A DNA stretch of 12,500 bases from assembly GCF_042767895.1 (NCBI RefSeq), contig NC_091572.1, positions 23,651,600 through 23,664,099 on the forward strand, given 5' to 3'. Source of the stretch: Penaeus vannamei (lineage: Eukaryota > Arthropoda > Malacostraca > Decapoda > Penaeidae). The notes under the pieces are model-generated. The model did not search any database, had not been told where the DNA came from, and saw nothing but the letters and a program-made list of their open reading frames with translations. Below, in pieces: positions 9,101 to 12,500 of the stretch (the stretch's first letter is position 1; each line of letters begins with the position of its first letter). A program made the translations under genes and the position numbers.

Positions 9101-11993
9101 GCAGCGCGTAGGGCCAGGGGCGCACCAACACCTATGAGCAGTGACAAGACTCTGTGCTCTCCCCTCAGTTGTTATTTTGTGTGAACTTTTAATTTTTTTT
9201 TTTTGCCATTTTAAAGTGTCTCTGATGAATTTACTCTGTTTTATTGAGATAGTAATAGCTCATCATCCATAATATCCTTCACTTTTGTAGTAATAAGTAG
9301 GTGCAAGAAAAGACAACATGGCAACATTTAGGTTACGTGTCCATATCTTTATTCTTTCATACCCTTTTCTAATCTTCTGTAATACAACTTGTGCCGCTCG
9401 GCCACAGCAGCCAGGTTTACAATGCGAAGCATGAAAATGAAGAATTTCCTGGAGCCAGCACTCTTCCAGTCATGGCTTCTGCATGTTACAGTCCACATTC
9501 TTTTATCATTGGGAATAATGAAAAGCCCCTTCTAAGCACCAATGAGTCAAATCACACTCCAAGAGGGTTGTGCACTTGTGGCAAGTCTTTTCAAGTCTCA
9601 TTCTATCACCCTAGACTTCGTTCATGACAGGAAACCCGCACATGGGTGTTCAAAAGTGCCTGGCCTAGACACTGCACACCCCGGGAGACAAGCCACTCAT
9701 GTAAGCCTAAAAGCCCTTACTCTTGGCCATGTGCCTGCCTGTCATTATGCAAGGGAAATTCAAGAGGTTAAGCATGATGGAAGTGTAAGGACAATGAAGT
9801 TATATCTAATTAAATATATATGGTAAAAGTTTATATTAGTATTGCTAGAGCACTATTAGAAGCATGGATGCTACATAACATTTTGAGGGTTTGTTGTAAC
9901 AGGTATATATGGTTTTTGCTTCAAGGATTAACAATCAAAAGCAGCAGCCTCTTAGACTAGATGTAGGTAAGGTATAGTGAGGTCAGGTCAAGTCAGGTAT
10001 GGCAACAGTTAAGCTGCAATACAGAATTTTGGAATAAATTACACTATTGTTTAGAAAAAGATGGGATGACCTTCAATGTCGCCTTCAGTCATGTATCTCC
10101 TTCATTTCCAATTTGTAGCATCTTACACTCCACAGATTGTCTTAATTTACATCAACGTAATCATTCCACACATCTGATGTAAATTTACTAAAACAATGCT
10201 AAGAATCAATGAAATCTCATTGAATTTAATGCAGAAAACCAAGTATTTTCATTTTTACTTGGGCTTCACTATCAGTAAAAATTACCAGTTTAGGTTTTTG
10301 ATTCACATGATACTCTTGTTTATGGACTGTGTCTGAGGGTGCATCACTCTCTGTCCCAATACATAACATATGAAAAATCAACATTTTTACATGCAAGATG
10401 CTGGTAGTAAGTTTGCCAGCCAGATATAAGCAGTAGTATTGTCTCATCAGTCATATATTTACTCTAAATATACAAATCCCAGCTGGACTCAATATAAAAA
10501 GTACAAGAAGGGACAAAAAGACATTTTTGTTCAGAATAAAGAAAAAATCATCAATTAATAAACATTAACTGTTAAAGTCTGTACAACATTTAACACTTTA
10601 TTTTGAGCTCATAGTAATCTTACTGATTTTAACCCGCTAGCAACAATACATTTATAAGCCGTAAAATATTTCCAGCACTTATAAGCAAATAATATTTTCT
10701 GGGCAGCTTGTGGGGTGGCACGTAGGCGAGTCCGGGGCAACCTGCCCATACACTCGCATGCCACAGGCAACAAAACCAGAGTGCAAAAGCACTGATCTGG
10801 CATCGCACAGGGTGGGGCAACCCAGCAATGTTTACTTCTTTCCAGGTGTCTGACGTGGGACACTCATCGAAGTGCTGGGCTTTTCAAGAATATCTGCATG
10901 TCTACTTATAACTTTGAATGCCTCTCATCACTTTATAATCTTTTAAATAAACTTCAATTTCCTATATACCTTTGAAAGTTTTGCTGGGAGAATTTTTATC
11001 ATATTAGTTATGGAACTTATTCATCTAATCTGAAAACTTTTGGTTATTGTAATATTAAAAATCTACTCGAGAAAACTTCTAAAATTGTGTCAGTATATAA
11101 CCTGCATACAGATGGTATTTCTGCCAAATGTGTAGACCACAACTCAGAAATTATAAAGAGCAAAAGAAATTTGATTAAGAACACCCACAGAGTAATTCTT
11201 CACACCTTGCTACATATTGCATCATTACTGTTAAAGAAAACACTCTGCCTAAAACTAATTGGTTTAGTTCATTGCTATTCTACTATGTCTTACACCACAT
11301 AATCTAAATGTTTTTGCAAGAATGTGAGGCACAGTGTCTAAGGTATACAAGAAATCCATTTAGTCCAAAAATTACATAGATTCTTCAGGTGACTTCCGAC
11401 CATAACAACAGAGGCGAAAATAAAGCCACAGTCCTGTCTCTCCCCGCACACGAATCAACTGCCTCATTCATATTCAAGGCAATGCTTCCTTCCCTAGCCA
11501 CATTAGGGACACGTCTGACTCAGAAACGACTCGCGTTCAGAAGTAAATATCAAATACGACGTGTCCACGAAGTACGACTTCCCATGCCACCACGCGACAC
11601 CGCTGATCCTCCCTCTTTCCCTCTCTTTATGTTCCCCTCTCCCAATTCTTATTCCTCGTGTTTCCTTTTTTCCTCATAAAACCTGACTCTGGGAACGACC
11701 CCAAAACGCAGTCGAGCTATCGCCAGGTCGTCCTGAAAGTAATAAATAAAGCGGGAAAATAACTCCCTTCGAAAAATACGGGTAATACTTAACACAATGG
11801 CCGCTTTGTTCGCCAACCTCGCCTGGCCAAAATCCTTATCTTATTTCCCTTTCTCCCCGCCCTACCACTCACCCTACGCTTCTCCAAGTTGCGGATCTTC
11901 TTCTCTCAAGGAGGGTGGCCACTTTTTGGATGGGTTTCCTGAGGTTGTCTGTGGACCCTCGAGTGTCCTGGTTTTAAGGGAGGCAGAAGGCAT
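2888..11993 (-). CDS. CAPRIN1: Caprin homologue, full gene span, multiply frameshifted
   Basis: Caprins are cytoplasmic RNA-binding proteins that join FMRP and G3BP (Rasputin) in translational control and stress granules. Five minus-strand exons carry Caprin landmarks in the right order: MPSASLKTRT start, KKIRNLEKR, KKLNEDQQLAIQNYDNV, a core with EPNINQLDAF and ANTTYKALRNIVEQI, a Pro/Gln-rich linker, QISLRDLVSPGSFDFLQES, FNNINVAAYSQGVPAL, and an RGG-rich tail ending near QRPPHQQQHVSNQ. The exon sum is about 2.03 kb, close to human CAPRIN1 length as I recall it. All introns have GT-AG ends with phase-compatible junctions for exons 1-4. No single frame stays open: roughly 20 shifts are needed, spread over all exons. 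It is either a real gene in an indel-rich assembly or a duplicated pseudogene. The family assignment is firm; CAPRIN1 rather than CAPRIN2 is suggested by the RGG tail and the absence of a C1q domain. Confidence 0.9.
4506..4523 (+). repeat. Poly-A tract (18 A)
   Basis: An uninterrupted run of 18 A lies inside the last Caprin intron. On the Caprin sense strand it is poly-T. No target-site duplication or recognisable element body adjoins it, so it is recorded as a simple homopolymer. Confidence 0.9.
4560..4663 (-). CDS. Candidate extra Caprin exon (acidic linker)
   Basis: On the minus strand an acceptor-like TTAAAAG (4664) and a donor AAG|GTAGGA (4559) enclose 104 bases open in the frame starting VAQVDGRELPEKEGANS. 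This part of vertebrate Caprin, between the helical core and the linker, is an acidic, poorly conserved region, so a Glu-containing exon here would fit. There is no positive sequence match, and the phase does not join both neighbours cleanly, although indels are common in this gene. A shorter exon using TTTGACAG as acceptor inside the same stretch is an alternative. Confidence 0.25.
5374..5544 (-). CDS. CAPRIN1: Caprin exon 4: end of helical core
   Basis: The acceptor TCAAATCAG (5545) and donor CCC|GTGAGT (5373) are both strong. The exon opens DELRKAE, then shifts frame to EHFPPFAEGG and ANTTYKALRNIVEQI, which matches the human CAPRIN1 stretch CGTTYKVLKEIVERV. It shifts again to PTTTEEAVSKEP at the 3' end. 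The core of Caprin forms a helical homodimer and carries the FMRP-contact region in the human protein. At least two frameshifts are needed, after RKAE and after VEQI. The join to the previous exon is in phase 0 (..RFN|DEL..). Confidence 0.88.
5545..5806 (-). other. Caprin intron 3
   Basis: A 262-base AT-rich intron with donor GTAAGC at 5806 and acceptor ATCAG at 5545. No embedded feature was seen. Confidence 0.85.
5807..5959 (-). CDS. CAPRIN1: Caprin exon 3: helical core
   Basis: The acceptor CTACACAG (5960) and donor AAT|GTAAGC (5806) are intact. The exon reads EVLHQMGQEEAVR, then in another frame FLSETNGAVQLEP and NINQLDAF, then EASLYTRFN at the 3' end. These align with the human CAPRIN1 core around YVLDKLGDDEVRTD and LLDEFYKLVDPERDMSLR. 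The joins to both neighbours are phase 0 (..LKIQ|EVLH.. and ..RFN|DEL..). At least two or three frameshifts lie within 153 bases, around the VR/DFL and DAF/KLV positions, and they produce stop codons in every frame. Part of it is read in a long alternative frame together with the TA repeat, which is spurious. Confidence 0.88.
6079..6155. repeat. (TA)n microsatellite
   Basis: About 38 TA units with a single CA interruption at 6119-6120, followed by a short TG/CA-type tail. It lies in Caprin intron 2. Perfect alternating TA can extrude as a cruciform and is typically length-polymorphic. It creates a spurious Tyr-Ile repeat reading frame on the minus strand. Confidence 0.97.
6288..6306 (+). repeat. 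Poly-A tract (19 A)
   Basis: A homopolymer run inside Caprin intron 2 with no recognisable element attached. Confidence 0.9.
6474..6712 (-). CDS. CAPRIN1: Caprin exon 2: start of conserved region
   Basis: The acceptor TCAATCCTCAG (6713) and donor CAG|GTATGT (6473) are strong. The exon opens TKLEH, shifts frame to KKLNEDQQLAIQNYDNV and LANLDL, shifts again to LNIVSRTQQSFQETIERE, and returns to RFQEEVNSVKILKIQ at its end. Human CAPRIN1 has KGKLDDYQ and then ERLNQDQLDAVSKYQEV in this position, as I recall it, so both the match and the order are clear. This is the N-terminal part of the dimerising, helix-rich conserved region. At least three single-base shifts are needed in 239 bases, including one in REQQE/RFQEE. 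Phase 0 joins on both sides. Confidence 0.9.
7400..7820. other. Unidentified GC-richer block in intron 1
   Basis: After a T-rich stretch ending TTTTAACAG at about 7404, a block of about 400 bases has clearly higher G+C and complexity than its surroundings. It lacks any open frame of useful length on either strand. I compared it by eye with tRNA box motifs, 5S, U1, U3, 7SK and RNase P or MRP patterns and saw no match. It may be a decayed mobile element or an untranslated or indel-damaged exon on the plus strand. Confidence 0.3.
8265..8453 (+). CDS. Small unidentified ORF with basic tail, nested in intron 1
   Basis: A 62-codon frame on the strand opposite Caprin reads as plausible protein, with LYSDKEDKIDFSNDGNLI then GPPRAP, and ends in a Lys/Arg-rich tail (KLKQSDGRRKRMKV) that resembles a nuclear localisation signal. 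Codon use is less AT-driven than in chance frames nearby. A pyrimidine-rich CTTCCTTTCGCC at about 8199-8210 and a second ATG at 8248 (CCAAGATGG context, different frame) lie just upstream. Alternatively, the TTTCCAG at 8273-8279 could be an acceptor, making this a terminal exon. I do not recognise the family. A weak likeness to the CysRS C-terminus (DK..F..NG, then a Lys-rich tail) is not strong enough to claim. Confidence 0.3.
   Translation: MLHFQCYVHSGLYVRLYSDKEDKIDFSNDGNLIVGPPRAPNAGKKQTLKLKQSDGRRKRMKV
9016..9042 (+). repeat. Poly-T tract (26 of 27 T)
   Basis: One C at 9025 interrupts the run. It abuts a GC-richer unit on its right. On the minus strand this reads as that unit followed by a poly-A tail, the arrangement expected of a retroposed sequence. 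Confidence 0.9.
9043..9192 (-). mobile_element. Possible short retroposed unit with A tail
   Basis: This GC-richer unit of about 150 bases is bounded by poly-T at 9016-9042 and poly-T at 9193-9204 on the plus strand. Read on the minus strand it ends in a long A run, as SINEs and processed transcripts do. I see no clear RNA polymerase III A and B boxes and no target-site duplication, so this is only a structural suggestion. Confidence 0.2.
9391..9780 (+). pseudogene. C2H2 zinc-finger-like relic
   Basis: Two overlapping open frames (9391-9627 and 9542-9826) together give fragments of a C2H2 array: CTCGKSFQVSFYH, a linker-like HDRKPAHGCSK after the frame change near 9620, and TLHTPGDKPL near 9670-9695, which resembles the HTGEKP linker. 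Spacing between the linker-like motifs is about 54 bases where 84 is expected, and Cys and His pairs are incomplete. If real, it is a degraded or indel-damaged zinc-finger gene or a retrocopy fragment lying antisense within Caprin intron 1. Chance resemblance cannot be excluded. Confidence 0.28.
9980..9995 (+). promoter_or_regulatory. Overlapping AGGTCA-type half-sites
   Basis: AGGTCA at 9980-9985 overlaps AGGTCA at 9985-9990, followed by AAGTCA at 9990-9995, so near-identical hexamers repeat every five bases. AGGT also recurs at 9965 and 9969. AGGTCA is the nuclear-receptor half-site. The 5-base period overlaps hexamers and does not give the usual spaced direct repeat, so it may simply be a short degenerate tandem repeat. 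Confidence 0.3.
10690..10870. other. GC-richer block in intron 1
   Basis: About 180 bases with higher G+C and several CpG, containing repeated GGGGCAAC (near 10734 and 10814) and GTGGCA/TGCCAC arms. A minus-strand frame of 84 codons (10863-10609) covers it but shows no family motif. It may be part of an old repeat. Confidence 0.3.
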
Positions 11994-12085
11994 TCTTCAC
12001 AGGGCAACTTGTGGTTCAGTCTTTCTTCTCTCTCACGCACTGTAACACCCGCCGAGCCCGCATTGTTGGAACCCTTGTTGCTATT
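11395..12085. promoter_or_regulatory. CpG island over Caprin 5' end
   Basis: About 40 CpG were counted by eye in some 700 bases, against about 10 in the first 2 kb of the window. The island covers the 5' UTR, coding exon 1 and the first 480 bases of intron 1 of the minus-strand Caprin gene. Contained motifs include CTGACTCAG, an AP-1-type site, at 11515-11523. The transcription start is probably a little right of 11993, and sequence beyond about 12110 turns AT-rich abruptly. No TATA box is evident, as is usual for broadly expressed genes with CpG-rich promoters. Confidence 0.6.
11873..11993 (-). CDS. CAPRIN1: Caprin exon 1: start codon and N-terminus
   Basis: ATG at 11993-11991 (minus strand) gives MPSASLKTRTLEG, starting with the same MPSA as human CAPRIN1, as I recall it. 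The frame then needs one shift to read IQKVATLLE and another to read KKIRNLEKRR, just before the donor AGG|GTGAGT at 11872. Human CAPRIN1 has KKLRNLEKKKGKLDD in this place, and the next exon here starts TKLEH, so the phase-0 junction ..EKRR|TKLE.. reproduces the family order exactly. The RNLEK motif marks the beginning of the conserved Caprin region. The sequence upstream of the ATG is CpG-rich 5' UTR. The context GAAGAATGC is acceptable but not optimal for initiation. Confidence 0.9.
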
Positions 12086-12118
12086 ACGCTTTCTTATTCG
12101 AAATATGTTTTTCTCCAA

Positions 12119-12500
12119 TAAGTACTTTTAATTATTATTTGATACTTTTTAATAATACATAGATTTTTAGTGTTATATATTTTTATATTCTATCGATGAA
12201 TGACTTGCATAGGGCTGTTATTATTGATTTTAAAAGTTTATCTGGTAGAGAAATCACGTCAAGAGACTGAGATGCGGGAGATTTAAAAGCCGGTGGTTTT
12301 TTCAAGAAATTGTCATAAATATTATTTTCGAATCATAGTCAGCGAAGGAGGCTATCATAAAGTAATAATAAACAAAAGGGTCTCACCTATATGGGTAAAG
12401 TTACTGGAGATGAATTTTAAGAGTTAGTGTCTAATCACGTGATGTATGTGTTTGATGTCACCTTATTGATAATGATGATTAAACTACCATTATTATTGTT
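12119..12500. other. AT-rich upstream flank, no gene seen
   Basis: Right of the CpG island the sequence becomes strongly AT-rich. No coding frame, RNA gene or repeat is supported. The nearest part would be the distal promoter of the minus-strand Caprin gene; CCAAT appears on the plus strand at about 12114-12118. Confidence 0.5.

Larger units (their letters stand above)
6713..11872 (-). other. Caprin intron 1, 5.2 kb, with GC-richer islands
   Basis: The donor is GTGAGT at 11872-11867 and the acceptor CTCAG ends at 6713. Most of the intron is AT-rich. Embedded are the unidentified block 7400-7820, the ORF 8265-8453, a G-rich stretch 8650-8790 with a repeated CCGTAGAGTTT (8708 and 8768), an unassigned open frame 8898-9040, a poly-T-bounded unit 9043-9192, a zinc-finger-like relic 9391-9780, AGGTCA half-sites near 9985, and a GC-richer block 10690-10870. 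The first 480 bases of the intron belong to the CpG island. A first intron that is far longer than the others is common in animals and often regulatory. Confidence 0.75.

Noticed and set aside
10609..10863. Minus-strand 84-codon frame with several Cys residues
   Set aside because: The Cys spacing fits no zinc-binding or disulfide family, and the frame extends into AT-rich DNA without coding character.
11797..12045. Plus-strand ORF beginning MAALFANLAW with a good initiation context
   Set aside because: It is antisense to Caprin exon 1 and its 5' UTR; the minus strand carries MPSA and RNLEKR motifs, and the plus frame has no recognisable family.
1..12500. tRNA, rRNA, CRISPR, prokaryotic operons, viral genes
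   Set aside because: Scanned by eye on both strands; no cloverleaf with conserved boxes, no spaced direct repeats and no viral protein motifs were found.

Overview
This window looks like nuclear DNA from an invertebrate animal. It is AT-rich and mostly non-coding, with spliced exons bounded by GT-AG signals, a TA microsatellite and poly-A/T tracts, and nothing resembling bacterial operons. An arthropod, perhaps a crustacean, is my guess. That rests on the low exon number of the main gene and not on a species-specific match.

The main content is one nearly complete gene on the minus strand, running from a start codon at 11993 to a stop near 2888. It is a Caprin (CAPRIN1-type cell-cycle and stress-granule RNA-binding protein) homologue in at least five exons: 11993-11873, 6712-6474, 5959-5807, 5544-5374 and 4235-2888. 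A sixth small exon at 4663-4560 is possible. The exons carry, in order, the MPSA start, the RNLEKR motif, the NEDQQ region, the helical Caprin core, a Pro/Gln-rich linker with a G3BP-binding-like stretch, the FNNINVAA motif and a C-terminal RGG/Gly-rich tail. About 2.03 kb of coding sequence (roughly 680 codons) is close to the ~709 residues I recall for human CAPRIN1. A CpG island covers its 5' end and the start of intron 1.

The oddity is that every Caprin exon is broken by one or more frameshifts, about 20 in total, while splice sites and protein-level similarity are well kept. This fits an assembly with uncorrected indels (long-read type) better than an old pseudogene, but the sequence alone cannot settle it.

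At the left edge, on the plus strand, exon-like segments at 98-227 and 2349-2411 resemble consecutive parts of cytosolic cysteinyl-tRNA synthetase (CARS1). They would form a gene converging on Caprin, but the C-terminal exons this model needs were not found.

The 5.2-kb first intron of Caprin holds several GC-richer islands: a 62-residue plus-strand ORF with a basic tail (8265-8453), a decayed C2H2 zinc-finger-like stretch (about 9391-9780), a unit between two poly-T tracts (9043-9192), and unidentified blocks at 7400-7820 and 10690-10870. No RNA genes, CRISPR arrays or complete mobile elements were recognised, and I see no convincing new biological system.
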